From Sandaracinaceae bacterium (GTDB taxonomy: Bacteria; Myxococcota_A; Polyangia; Polyangiales; Sandaracinaceae), in assembly GCA_020633195.1 (NCBI GenBank), contig JACKEC010000014.1:1116001-1180000 (forward strand): a DNA stretch of 64,000 nt, written 5' to 3'. The notes beneath the pieces are model-generated. The model searched no databases. It was given only the letters and a program-made list of their open reading frames with translations, and had not been told where the DNA came from. Each line of letters starts with the position of its first letter. The first letter of the stretch is position 1. The translations under genes were made by a program, and so were the position numbers. This document shows positions 27,683 to 40,295 of this stretch, in pieces.

Positions 27683-27946
27683 TCCCGTGAGCAATCGCAC
27701 GGCCGTCAGACCTCGCACGGGGGTGGGCTGACCGGCCCGGGGCCGCCGTAAGATCGCGCACGAAGCCGCTCCTCGGGCCGACGAACCGCAGCGGAACGGA
27801 TCCTGCGTCGCGTGTGCGCGGGTGGGGAATTGGCTGGTTTCTTTGACACACCGCTGCGCGGTCTGCTTGAACGCCCCCCGGTCGACCCCTACCTTGCCCC
27901 GTCGAAGAGCGGAGCGGCGGGAGCCCTTCCTCTCGGGGCCCCCCCT
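27683..27946. promoter_or_regulatory. gap before the STAND/sigma-54 regulator
   Basis: This 264-base gap has no gene-like reading frame. TTGACA occurs at 27843-27848 but the region 17 bases downstream (CTTGAA) is a poor -10. A moderately AT-rich patch, GGAATTGGCTGGTTTCTTTG, lies at about 27827-27846. Nothing else stands out. Confidence 0.25.
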
Positions 27947-31833
<3,887 letters not shown>

Positions 31834-31837
<4 letters not shown>

Positions 31838-32385
31838 TGAACGCAGTCAAGAAGCTCCTCGTCGTCACCGCGCTGGCCGCGGTCTCGGGGTGCATGGGGA
31901 ACGCCGACGACATCGAGGGCGCGCAGAGCGCGTCCGTCGACGTCCCGGCGGGCACCGAGCCGCTCGGTCTGTTCACGTCGAACGCGGCGCTCGCCGCGAC
32001 GCCGCCGTCGTGCGAGCACCGGATCCCCGCCAACGCGGAGTTCCGGCTGCTCAGCAGCGGGGTCGTCGTGGCGCTGAACTCGGCGGGCATGCCCGTCTGC
32101 ACCGACGAGGTGGAGGACGTTCAGGCCGAGCTGGTCGCGACGGGGCGCGTGGGGGAGAGCCGCGCGCTCGGCAACTCCTACCTCGTGAGCGTCGGCATCG
32201 GCGTGCCGATCCGCGCGGGCGACCCGTCGCCGCAGCCGAGCACCGAGGCGTGCGACGGTGTGCGGTCGGCGAGCAACGCCTCCGGGCACGTGCGGGACAC
32301 CGCGCCGGACGATCACGTCCAGCCCGGCGACCCGTCGCCGCAGCCGAGCGTGCAGGAGTGCCGCACGGAGATGCCGCCGCTCTGA
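31834..32385 (+). CDS. small lipoprotein coupled to the STAND regulator
   Basis: A 183-residue lipoprotein (LAAVSGC). Two ATGs in tandem (31834 and 31837) overlap the regulator stop as ATGATGA, with GGGAGCAGAGGA upstream. The mature protein has two copies of GDPSPQPS (near residues 130 and 168), each followed by a Cys, so a small disulphide-linked repeat is likely. Two other Cys lie in SCEHRIP and PVCTDE. Function is unknown. Coupling to a regulator suggests it may be part of the sensing system. Confidence 0.75.
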
Positions 32386-32408
32386 GGGCGCCCGATCTCG
32401 TTGCCCCT

Positions 32409-32449
32409 CGCGAGGCTCGCTCACCCCAGGGTGAAGCGGGCCTCTCGCG
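32409..32449 (+). terminator. terminator-like hairpin
   Basis: CGCGAGGCTCGCTCACCC and its imperfect complement pair as a long GC-rich stem (outer CGCGAG/CTCGCG, inner TCACCC/GGGTGA) with a 2-base loop, followed by TTT. It sits 24 bases after the lipoprotein stop. Confidence 0.5.
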
Positions 32450-32456
32450 TTTCGGC

Positions 32457-32462
32457 TAGCCT
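32457..32462 (+). promoter_or_regulatory. -10-like box TAGCCT before the membrane kinase gene
   Basis: GCTAGCCT ends 11 bases before the GTG at 32474, right after the terminator-like hairpin of the gene upstream. Confidence 0.35.
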
Positions 32463-32473
32463 ACGAGGCACGC

Positions 32474-34660
32474 GTGGATCTTCGAACTCAGACCTCGCTC
32501 GTCGCCGCCGTGCTCAGCTTCGCGATCGCGTCGACGGTGCTGCTGCGCGCGCGGCGCCGGCGGGTGCACTGGTTCTTCGCGCTCTTCGGCGCCTCGGTGG
32601 GGACCTGGTACCTGTCCACGTTCCTGGTCCGGTTCCTGGGGGGCGGGCCGGTGTGGGAGCGCCTCAACCTGGTCTGCGCGGTGCTGCTCCCGCTGAGCGC
32701 GGTGCAGTTCTTCCGGACGTTCCTCCAGCCCGAGTCCAAGCGCGCCAACCAGCTCCAGCGGACGGCGCTGCTCCTCGCGCTCGGCATGGTCGCGGCCAGC
32801 TTCACGCCCGTCTTCCATCAGGACGCGTTCGTCGGGCTCATCTTCACGTACGTGTTCGTGCTGCTCTCGGCGGCGCTCGTGATGCTCTTCCGCGCCGCGC
32901 GCATCGCGTCCTCGAGGTTCGAGCGCGCGCGCCTCACGTACCTGTTCGTCGTGCTCGCCCTCGCGGCGGTGTTCACGCTCTCCGAGTACCTGCCCTACGC
33001 CGGCCTCGAGATCCCGCCGGTCGGCGCGATCCTGATCCTGGTGTTCCTGTACGTGCTGTCGCAGTCGATCCTGCGCTACCGCCTCCTCGACCTCTACGAG
33101 CTCGCCGGCCGCCTGACGCTGCTGACCGCGCTGTCCTTCTCGCTCGCGGGGATCCTCTGGGTCCTCGTCTTCCTCGACCCGGGTCACTTCTTCCTGCACT
33201 CGGTCGTCGCCGCGCTCGTCCTGTTCCTGATCTTCGATCCGCTCCGCGCGCGCCTCGAGCAGCAGATCGCGCTCTTCTTCTTCCGCGAGCGCTCGGACCT
33301 CGAGCGCCTCATCGCCGAGATCCGCGCCCAGCTCGCGCACACCCTGTCGATGGACGAGATCACGCATGTCGTGATGAGCGGGCTCGGAGGCTCGCGCCGG
33401 CTCACGGACGCGTCGATCTACCTCCTCGACGAGCGGGGCGACGGCTTCGACCTCGGCTCGCACGTCGGGCGCGAGCCGCTCGGGCGGATCGACCTCGCGC
33501 CGGCGCGGCCGCTCGTGGATCGCCTCCGCCGCGACGAGGAGATCGTCGTGGAGCACCTCGAGCGCGAGCTCGACGCGGCGCGCGAGCTGCGCGAGGACCT
33601 CGAGGTCCAGGAGCTCACCGAGATCATCGCGACCCTCGAGTCGATGCACACGGCGGTCGTCGTCCCCCTGCGCGGCCACGACGACACCTACGGGCTGCTC
33701 TGCGTTCGGGACGACCGCCTGCGGGACGCGTTCAGCCCCGAGGAGGTGCAGCTCCTGCGCGGGCTCGCGGCGCAGGCGTCGATCGCGATCGAGAACTCGC
33801 GCCTCTACCAGCGGCTCCGGCAGCGCGACCGGCTCGCCGAGCTCGGCGGGATGGCCGCCGGCCTCGCCCACGAGATCCGCAACCCGCTCGGCGCGATCAA
33901 GGCGAGCGCGCAGTTCCTCGCGGAGCCCGGCGAGGAGCCGGGTGACCGCGAGTTCCTCGACATCATCGTCGAGGAGACCGACCGGCTGAACCGCGTCGTG
34001 TCGTCGTTCCTCGACTACGCCCGCCCGAGCCCGGGCGACGCCGCGCCGACGGACATCAACGCGACGGTGCAACGCACCTTGACGCTGCTGGGCCCCGATC
34101 TCGGGGACGTGGAGGTCTCGCTCGAGCTCGCCGACGACCTGCCGCGCGTGCGCGTCGACGCGGAGCGGCTGCGTCAGGTGCTGATCAACCTCTGCCAGAA
34201 CGCCTCGCAAGCGATGGAGGGCGCCGGGAAGCTGAGCGTGCGGACCCTCGAGCGGACGCGCCGCGACCTCGGCGGCGACATGCGCCAGTGGGTCGAGCTG
34301 TGGGTCATCGACACGGGCCCCGGCATCCCGCAGAAGATCCTCAGCAACCTGTTCGTGCCGTTCGTGACGACGAAGGACCGCGGGACGGGGCTCGGGCTCG
34401 CGATCTCGCAGCGCATCGTCACGTCGGCGGGCGGCGACATCGAGGCGCGCAGCCACGAGGGCGTGGGCTCGACGTTCGTGGTGCGCCTGCCCGCGGCCGA
34501 GGAGCGCGACCCGACCGGCGAGACGATCGCTCAGAGGGTGTCGAGCCCGCCCCTGGGGATGAGCAGCTCGTCGGGCGCGACGGCGTCCATCGGCGACGGC
34601 GACGGCATCGACGAGACCTCCGGCGGCGAGGTCCCGACCTCCCTCGCGACGATCCGGTAG
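32474..34660 (+). CDS. membrane histidine kinase with GAF domain
   Basis: A 728-residue sensor kinase. The N-terminal 250 residues contain about seven membrane helices like the 7TM module found in some kinases. Next is a GAF domain (about 275-440), the H-box GLAHEIRNPLGAI (His about 466), the N-box NLCQNASQAM, and the ATP site DTGPGIP and GTGLGLAIS. The last 55 residues are low-complexity Ser/Gly and overlap the opposite-strand gene by 130 bases. No response regulator is adjacent, though two sigma-54 activators lie within 8 kb. Start is GTG. Confidence 0.93.
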   Translation: MDLRTQTSLVAAVLSFAIASTVLLRARRRRVHWFFALFGASVGTWYLSTFLVRFLGGGPVWERLNLVCAVLLPLSAVQFFRTFLQPESKRANQLQRTALLLALGMVAASFTPVFHQDAFVGLIFTYVFVLLSAALVMLFRAARIASSRFERARLTYLFVVLALAAVFTLSEYLPYAGLEIPPVGAILILVFLYVLSQSILRYRLLDLYELAGRLTLLTALSFSLAGILWVLVFLDPGHFFLHSVVAALVLFLIFDPLRARLEQQIALFFFRERSDLERLIAEIRAQLAHTLSMDEITHVVMSGLGGSRRLTDASIYLLDERGDGFDLGSHVGREPLGRIDLAPARPLVDRLRRDEEIVVEHLERELDAARELREDLEVQELTEIIATLESMHTAVVVPLRGHDDTYGLLCVRDDRLRDAFSPEEVQLLRGLAAQASIAIENSRLYQRLRQRDRLAELGGMAAGLAHEIRNPLGAIKASAQFLAEPGEEPGDREFLDIIVEETDRLNRVVSSFLDYARPSPGDAAPTDINATVQRTLTLLGPDLGDVEVSLELADDLPRVRVDAERLRQVLINLCQNASQAMEGAGKLSVRTLERTRRDLGGDMRQWVELWVIDTGPGIPQKILSNLFVPFVTTKDRGTGLGLAISQRIVTSAGGDIEARSHEGVGSTFVVRLPAAEERDPTGETIAQRVSSPPLGMSSSSGATASIGDGDGIDETSGGEVPTSLATIR

Positions 34661-35652
34661 GCGCGCAGCTCGTCCCGGCCGAGGCTGTCGGCGGGGAGCC
34701 CCGCGTCGCCGAAGAGCTCGGCGTAGGCGCGCACGGCCGAGCCCTCACCGCGCTCGGCGGTGGCCTGCGGCAAGAGGTAGTGCCAGCTCCCCCGGTGCTC
34801 GAACGCGACGCCGTGGACGTCGGTGAAGACCCGCTCCACGAAGGGCGCCGCGATGTCCCCGAGCGTCCCGTCCTCCTCGAGGAGGTACACGCGCACGGTC
34901 ATGCGCGGCAGCCGGTCGTCGAGGTCGCCCCCCATCGCCTGCTCCCGCTCGGTCCAGCGCTGACGGGCCACGCTCCCCGCGGTCACGAGCGCCCGCGCGA
35001 TCGAACCGCCGCGGGCCGACCGCCACAGGCGAGGCCGACCGCCCTGCTCGAGCATGACCATGACCTCGACGTTCCGGCTCCGGCGCAGCGGCTCCGGGAA
35101 GGCCCGCACCAGCGGGGTGCTCGACCCGGAGACGAGCTGGCGCGCCGCCCGCGCGAGGACCTCGCCCATCGCGGGCTCGAGGCCGTAGACCCCGCCGCGC
35201 CGCACGTAGAGCGCCGCGGTCGGGGTCAGGTACACGCCGCGCAGGCTCTCCATGCTCGAGTAGGCCCGCAGGCGCTGCTCGATCGTCGCGGACTCGCCGA
35301 GCTGGCCGCCGGAGCGCCCGTCGACGAGGAGGCCGGCGACCCCCGCGTGCAGGAGCGCCTCGTCGAGCGCGGTCTCGTCGCGGCCGGCGAGCGCCGCGGC
35401 GAGCCCAGGGATCTCCGCGACCCCGAGCAGCTCCGCGCCCTCTGCCTCGATGCGACGGAGCTCGTCGTCGCCGACGACCACGATCCGTCCACGATCGCGC
35501 AGCTCGACCGCGAGACCCTCCGTCCCGGGCACCGCGCGCCCGAGCCAGAGCGCCCCCGCGGCGATGCCCGCGACGACCAGAAGTCCCCCAATTGCGGGGA
35601 AGATCAGGGAGCGGGAGGACCCACCGGTCAGCTGCCGAGGAGCTTGGCTCAT
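34531..35652 (-). CDS. single-pass membrane protein of unknown family
   Basis: A 373-residue protein with one N-terminal membrane helix (LIFPAIGGLLVVAGIAAGALWL) and the rest probably periplasmic. A conserved-looking stretch, RPRLWRSARGGSIARALVTAGSVARQRW, is followed by PRMTVRVYLLEEDGTLG, but I do not recognise a family. It is head to tail with the kinase gene, whose end it overlaps by 130 bases. It shares a divergent upstream region with the radical SAM gene. Confidence 0.7.
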   Translation of the reverse strand: MSQAPRQLTGGSSRSLIFPAIGGLLVVAGIAAGALWLGRAVPGTEGLAVELRDRGRIVVVGDDELRRIEAEGAELLGVAEIPGLAAALAGRDETALDEALLHAGVAGLLVDGRSGGQLGESATIEQRLRAYSSMESLRGVYLTPTAALYVRRGGVYGLEPAMGEVLARAARQLVSGSSTPLVRAFPEPLRRSRNVEVMVMLEQGGRPRLWRSARGGSIARALVTAGSVARQRWTEREQAMGGDLDDRLPRMTVRVYLLEEDGTLGDIAAPFVERVFTDVHGVAFEHRGSWHYLLPQATAERGEGSAVRAYAELFGDAGLPADSLGRDELRAYRIVAREVGTSPPEVSSMPSPSPMDAVAPDELLIPRGGLDTL

Positions 35653-35745
35653 CGTTCGTGTCCGTGATTAGCAGGCTCGCTGTCTCGACGCCTCCGTGTT
35701 AGGCGGAATGCGCGCCTTCGGCGCCCTGGTTTCGGTTCCCTCGTC

Positions 35746-37068
35746 ATGCGCGTCGCGCTCGTCACCGTCTACGCTCACCCCGGCTGCACGCTCAAGGATG
35801 TCGCCGGCGGGTATGGAACCGTCTTCGAGGTCGGTGATTCCTGGCGTGCTCGTCTGCTCGAGCGCGCGAAGTCGCGCGTCGCGGATCTGCCGTCGCTAGC
35901 GCTCGGCTACCTCGCGGCTCAGCTCACGCGGGCGGGCCACACCGTCAGCGTCCACGAGGCGCGAGGCGTGGACACGGTGCCCGCCGTCGACGCGGCCGTG
36001 ATCCTGAGCTCCATGGTCGACGCCGACGCCGAGCGCGAGCTCGCGCGGGACCTCGGCCGCCGAGGCGTGCGCACGTTCGTGGTGGGCGCCTTCGCGAGCG
36101 CGCGGCCGGCCTTCTACGCCGACCACGCGGACGTGGTCGTGGTGGGCGAGCCCGAGGCGCTCGGCGCCGGGCTGCTCGACGCGCCCGACGGCGTCGTCGA
36201 GGCGGGGGACGTCGCCGACCTCGACGCGCTGCCCTTCCCCGACTGGAGCGCGTTCGAGGTGCCGCGCTTCCGCTACGCGTTCCTCGGCTTCCGGTCGGCG
36301 ACGCTCCCGATCGGCTCGGCGCGGGGCTGCGCTTACGGCTGCGGGTACTGCCCGTGGCGGGTGACCGCGCGGTTCCGCGAGCGCGACCCCGACCGCGTCG
36401 GCGCGGAGGTCGCCCACCAGGTGCGGCGCCACGGCGCGCGCGGCTTCGCGTTCCGGGACCCGCTCTTCAACCTCGATCGAGACCGCGTGCTCGCGCTCGC
36501 CGAGGTGCTGCGACCGCAGCGCGTCCGCTTCAGCGCGGAGATGCGGGCCGATCGGCTCGACGAAGAGGTCCTCGGCGCGCTCGCGGAGGCGGGGCTGCGC
36601 AGCCTCGAGATCGGCGTGGAGAGCATCGACCGCGGGCTGCTCACGCGGGAGAAGCGTCGCCCCCCCGACGCGGAGCAGATCGAGGCCGCGGTGCGGCTCG
36701 CGCAGCGCCTCGGCGTCCGCGTCATCTGCAACTTCATCCTCGGGCTCCCCGACGACGACGAGGCGACGATGCGCGCGACCATCGCGTGGGCGCGCCGCCT
36801 CGACTCGTTCGCGGTGCAGTTCACCATCGCGACGCCCTACCCCGGCACGACCCTCGAGGCGCGCGTGAAGCGCCTCCCCCTCGCGCCGAGCCAGCACACC
36901 GGCTTCCGCCCGACGTTCCGGCACGCGTCGCTGTCGTCCGAGCGCCTCACCGCGCTCCGCGAGCATGCATACGTGCAACACTACTTCCGTCCCCGCTACG
37001 GATTGCGCTTCCTGCGCCACGCCATCCCCGCGGTCCTCGAGGACGTGATCGACCTTCGCGCGCGGTGA
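35746..37068 (+). CDS. B12-binding radical SAM enzyme
   Basis: A 440-residue enzyme. The first 150 residues look like a cobalamin-binding Rossmann domain. The radical SAM cluster site is CX3CX2C at residues 195, 199 and 202 (GCAYGCGYCPW). Then come the ADRLDEEVL and LEIGVESIDRGLL strands and ATPYPGT typical of this group, which carries out methylations or oxidations on unactivated carbons. The substrate is unknown. The opening VTVYAHPGCTLKDVAGGYGTVF is more extended than in most and might form a substrate pocket. The gene stands alone. Confidence 0.9.
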   Translation: MRVALVTVYAHPGCTLKDVAGGYGTVFEVGDSWRARLLERAKSRVADLPSLALGYLAAQLTRAGHTVSVHEARGVDTVPAVDAAVILSSMVDADAERELARDLGRRGVRTFVVGAFASARPAFYADHADVVVVGEPEALGAGLLDAPDGVVEAGDVADLDALPFPDWSAFEVPRFRYAFLGFRSATLPIGSARGCAYGCGYCPWRVTARFRERDPDRVGAEVAHQVRRHGARGFAFRDPLFNLDRDRVLALAEVLRPQRVRFSAEMRADRLDEEVLGALAEAGLRSLEIGVESIDRGLLTREKRRPPDAEQIEAAVRLAQRLGVRVICNFILGLPDDDEATMRATIAWARRLDSFAVQFTIATPYPGTTLEARVKRLPLAPSQHTGFRPTFRHASLSSERLTALREHAYVQHYFRPRYGLRFLRHAIPAVLEDVIDLRAR

Positions 37069-37081
37069 CGTTCCGCACGCG

Positions 37082-37096
37082 TGACGCGACGCGTCA
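37082..37096. promoter_or_regulatory. perfect 15-base inverted repeat upstream of ald
   Basis: TGACGCG-A-CGCGTCA is a perfect palindrome about 70 bases before the ald start and 13 bases past the radical SAM stop. It could be an operator for ald or a small terminator; no T-run follows. Confidence 0.4.
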
Positions 37097-37165
37097 GGTA
37101 GAAAGCGCTCGCCGGTCGACCCTCGCGAGCTAGGCTCGCCCGGCCTTTTGGCTGGAGGACGAGAC

Positions 37166-38278
37166 GTGATCATTGGCGTACCCACCGAGATCAAGCCCCG
37201 CGAGCACCGGGTCGGCATCAACCCCGGCGGCGTGCTGAGCCTCGTCCGCGCAGGCCACGAGGTGCACATCCAGAGCGGCGCCGGCATCGGCTCCGGCTTC
37301 ACGGACGCCGAGCTCGTCGAGGCGGGCGCGAAGATCGTCCCGACCGCCGCGGACGCGTGGGCGGCCGAGATGGTGATGAAGGTCAAGGAGCCCCTCGAGT
37401 CCGAGTACGGCTTCTTCCGCGAGGGGCTGATCCTCTACACGTACCTGCACCTCGCGCCGCTCCCGGTCCTGACGCAGAAGCTGATGGACGCGAAGGTCCG
37501 CGCGATCGCGTACGAGACGGTGGAGAACCCCGACGGCTCGCTGCCCCTGCTCCGGCCGATGAGCGAGGTCGCGGGGCGCATGGCGACGCAGGTCGGCGCG
37601 ACCTCCCTCGAGAAGGAGCGCGGCGGCAAGGGCATCCTGCTCGGCGGCGTCCCCGGCACGCGGCGCGGCCGCGTCGCCATCCTCGGCGGCGGCATCGTCG
37701 GCTCGCACGCCGCTCGCATCGCGGTCGGCCTCGGCGCGCAGGTCACCGTGCTCGAGCTGAACCACGACCGGATGGCGTACCTCGAGGACATCTTCCAGGG
37801 TCAGATCGAGACCCTCTACAGCAACCCGCGCAACGTCGAGCAGGCGTGCATCGACGCCGACCTCGTCATCGGCGCCGTGCTCGTCCCCGGCGCGAAGGCG
37901 CCCCGGCTCGTCACCGAGGACCTCATCAAGAAGATGTCGCCCGGCTCCGTGGTGGTCGACGTCGCCGTCGACCAGGGCGGCTGCATCGAGACCTGCCGGC
38001 CGACCACGCACGACGAGCCGACCTTCGTCCTGCACGACGTCGTGCACTACTGCGTGCCCAACATGCCCGGCGCGGTGTCGCAGACGAGCACGTTCGCGCT
38101 GACCAACGTCACCCTGCGCTACGCCGAGATGATCGCCAACCAGGGCGTCGTCGCGGCCGTGAAGAGCAGCCGCCCGCTGTCCCTCGGCGTCAACTGCTGG
38201 GACGGCGCCTGCACCTACCAGGGCGTCGCCGAAGGCGTCGGCGTCGAGTACACGCCGCTCGACCGCCTGCTCGCCTGA
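37166..38278 (+). CDS. ald: alanine dehydrogenase
   Basis: A 370-residue enzyme that converts alanine to pyruvate with NAD, used in growth on amino acids. GTG at 37166 is the start because GGAGG lies seven bases upstream and it restores the family N-terminus VIIGVPTEIKPREHRV. Substrate-binding K in KVKEPL, catalytic YTYLHLA, ILGGGIVGSHAA NAD loop, and DVAVDQGGC are all present. TAGGCT at 37131 and the palindrome at 37082 may control it. Confidence 0.97.
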   Translation: MIIGVPTEIKPREHRVGINPGGVLSLVRAGHEVHIQSGAGIGSGFTDAELVEAGAKIVPTAADAWAAEMVMKVKEPLESEYGFFREGLILYTYLHLAPLPVLTQKLMDAKVRAIAYETVENPDGSLPLLRPMSEVAGRMATQVGATSLEKERGGKGILLGGVPGTRRGRVAILGGGIVGSHAARIAVGLGAQVTVLELNHDRMAYLEDIFQGQIETLYSNPRNVEQACIDADLVIGAVLVPGAKAPRLVTEDLIKKMSPGSVVVDVAVDQGGCIETCRPTTHDEPTFVLHDVVHYCVPNMPGAVSQTSTFALTNVTLRYAEMIANQGVVAAVKSSRPLSLGVNCWDGACTYQGVAEGVGVEYTPLDRLLA

Positions 38279-38661
38279 CGGGCGGCCGTGTCCGCCTCCG
38301 TCAGGGCTGACGGTGGTGGAAGGAAACGCGAAGCGCGCAAAGACGCGAAGTCGCAAAGGGATCGACGGAGGCGGGATGGAGAGGGCGTGCGCTCCGGCCC
38401 GCCGCTGGCGCATCGGGCCTTCGAACGCCAATGCGTTGCGTTCCCACCCAACGCCTCGCTCGACCATCGCGCACCCCCAACGACTTCTTTGCGTCTTCGC
38501 GGCGTGGCGCGCGCTCCGTCGATCTCGACCCGCGAGCGCCCGGCTCGACGGTTTCCGGACGTCCGATGCCGTGCGAGATCCGTCTCGACAAAGAAAAGTT
38601 CTTTGCCCTCTTCGCGCCCTCCGCGCGAAATTCCGGATCGGCGCGTCGCGACCGTCGAGCG
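38279..38661. repeat. convergent spacer with dispersed GCGAAG/CGCAAAG repeats
   Basis: This 383-base gap between convergent genes has no credible gene. At 38298-38313 CCGTCAG-GG-CTGACGG forms a perfect 7-base hairpin after ald. At 38318-38360 is a purine-phased tract of GCGAAG and GCAAAG units, and its complement-type tracts occur at 38481-38511 and 38599-38626. So one copy is forward and two are inverted. Such tracts look like dispersed intergenic repeats. Confidence 0.6.
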
Positions 38662-39723
38662 CTAGAACGTGAGCCCCGCGCCGATGTTGACCTGCCACTG
38701 AGCCGGCAGGTCCGTCGGCAGGCTTCCATCGAAGTCGCTGGGTCGGGCCACGTCGACGAGCGCGGAACCCATCAGGGTGAACCACTCGTAGCGGAGGTTC
38801 AGGCCGCCGCCGACGCGCACGCGGGTCGTGCGGATCGAGGGGAACACCACGTTGTGGTTGAGCTCCATCCCGTCGCCGCGGCAGTAGGGCGGGCTGCCGC
38901 TCGTCGGCGTCGCGGGATCCGGGTCGCAGGGCTCGAACGCGCTCTGGTCGCGGTTCAGGTCGACGAGCTCGGTGTCGGCGAAGATCCACGCGATCTGCGT
39001 GAAGAACGAGGGCGTGATCTCCACGCTGTTCCCGACCACGAAGGGCTCCGACAGGATGATGTCGAAGCTCGGCACGGTGACGTTGAACTCGTTGTCGCCG
39101 AGCAGCGTCTGGACCGCCGCGCGGACCGCGATGTCCGGGATCCAGCCCACGTCCTCGCGGAAGCCTTCGAAGAGCGCCCAGCGCACCTCGAGGCCGAGGG
39201 TCCAGTACGTCGAGTTCGCCATGTAGCCGACGTTGGTGCCGAGCTCGAAGCCGAAGGGCAGGCCCTTGCGGACGTTGAGCCGGCCCCACGCGAGCACGTT
39301 GTCGACGAAGCGCGACCGGCCGAAGTCGGCGCTGCCGCCGTCACCCTCGACCGCGCGGTGCCAGTACTCCTGGTCGTTGTCGATGCCCGTGAGCCAGGTC
39401 TCGAAGCCGACGTAGATGCCGCGCACGCCGCGCGTCCCCGCGTTGGTGAGGATGGGCGGCATCATCGAGGACGTGAACTGGGTCATCACCCGGCGCCACG
39501 CGTTCTCGTCCATGCAGTACGCGCGGGTGAGCGGCATGCCGTCCGAATTGAACGTCGAGCTGCACGGCGTGTCGGGGTTCGCGATCGGATCCTCGGCGTC
39601 GATGCGCAGCCGGGAGAGCGCGATGTTCATGTCCTGCGCGGCCGCGCCCGTGGGCACGAGCAAAGCAGCGAGCAGGAGGAGCGCCCCGCTCCCGACAAAG
39701 AACTCGTTGCGTCGCAAGCTCAC
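38662..39723 (-). CDS. secreted beta-barrel outer-membrane protein
   Basis: A 353-residue protein with a signal peptide (MSLRRNEFFVGSGALLLLAALL..AAAQD). Start GTG at 39723 has GGAAG six bases before it; a TTG at 39741 would add six residues. The body alternates polar and hydrophobic residues with aromatic ends (FGFELGTNVGYMA, LGLEVRWALFEGF, LNLRYEWFTLMGSALVD) and finishes in GLTF, a C-terminal Phe typical of barrels inserted by BamA. No specific transporter family is recognised. It is convergent with ald. Confidence 0.8.
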   Translation of the reverse strand: MSLRRNEFFVGSGALLLLAALLVPTGAAAQDMNIALSRLRIDAEDPIANPDTPCSSTFNSDGMPLTRAYCMDENAWRRVMTQFTSSMMPPILTNAGTRGVRGIYVGFETWLTGIDNDQEYWHRAVEGDGGSADFGRSRFVDNVLAWGRLNVRKGLPFGFELGTNVGYMANSTYWTLGLEVRWALFEGFREDVGWIPDIAVRAAVQTLLGDNEFNVTVPSFDIILSEPFVVGNSVEITPSFFTQIAWIFADTELVDLNRDQSAFEPCDPDPATPTSGSPPYCRGDGMELNHNVVFPSIRTTRVRVGGGLNLRYEWFTLMGSALVDVARPSDFDGSLPTDLPAQWQVNIGAGLTF

Positions 39724-39779
39724 CAAGACTTCCGGGTGCAACGCTACCCAAGTGCGCGAATCCAGGTCAAGGTCCGCCG

Positions 39780-40292
39780 ATGCCGCGGGCCGACAAGCTC
39801 CGCTACAGGGCCGGGCCCGTCCCCTTCCGGATCGTGCTCGTGGAGCCCGAGATCCCGCCCAATACCGGAGCCATCGCGAGGACCTGCGTGGCCACCGACA
39901 CGCCGCTCCACCTCGTGGGCCCGCTCGGCTTCGACATCTCCGATCACGCCGTTCGCCGCGCCGGCCTGGACTACTGGCCCAAGCTCGACCTGCACCGCCA
40001 CGACGACTTCGACGCGTTCCGGCAGGCGTTCCCGGACGCGCGCCCCGTCCTGTTCACCGCGAACGCGTCGCGGAGCTACCTCGACGCGGACCTCGCGCCA
40101 GGAGACGCGCTCGTGTTCGGCCGCGAGTCGGTCGGGCTCCCCAAGGAGCTGGTCGCCCGCTTCGACGCGGTGGCGATCCCGACCGCCGGGCACGTGCGCT
40201 CCCTGAACCTGTCGAACGCCGTCGCGATCGCCCTCTACGAGGGCCTGCGGCGATCCGGCGCGCTGAGCGACACGTACGTCGAGCCGCCCTAG
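39780..40292 (+). CDS. trmL: tRNA 2'-O-methyltransferase (SpoU/TrmL family)
   Basis: A 170-residue SPOUT enzyme. Family motifs are EIPPNTGAIARTC (motif 1), FGRESVGLP (motif 2) and RSLNLSNAVAIALYE (motif 3), which form the knot that binds S-adenosylmethionine. Size and motifs match TrmL, which methylates the ribose of the wobble base in tRNA-Leu. The substrate in this organism is inferred. It is convergent with the next gene by three bases. Confidence 0.93.
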   Translation: MPRADKLRYRAGPVPFRIVLVEPEIPPNTGAIARTCVATDTPLHLVGPLGFDISDHAVRRAGLDYWPKLDLHRHDDFDAFRQAFPDARPVLFTANASRSYLDADLAPGDALVFGRESVGLPKELVARFDAVAIPTAGHVRSLNLSNAVAIALYEGLRRSGALSDTYVEPP

Positions 40293-40295
40293 CCA

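Noticed and set aside
27827..27846. Possible sigma-54 promoter before the STAND regulator
   Set aside because: GG is present but the GC that must lie 12 bases further is TG, so the match fails.
38288..38672. Several small frames in the convergent spacer
   Set aside because: All are overlapping, lack ribosome sites and family, and coincide with repeat tracts.
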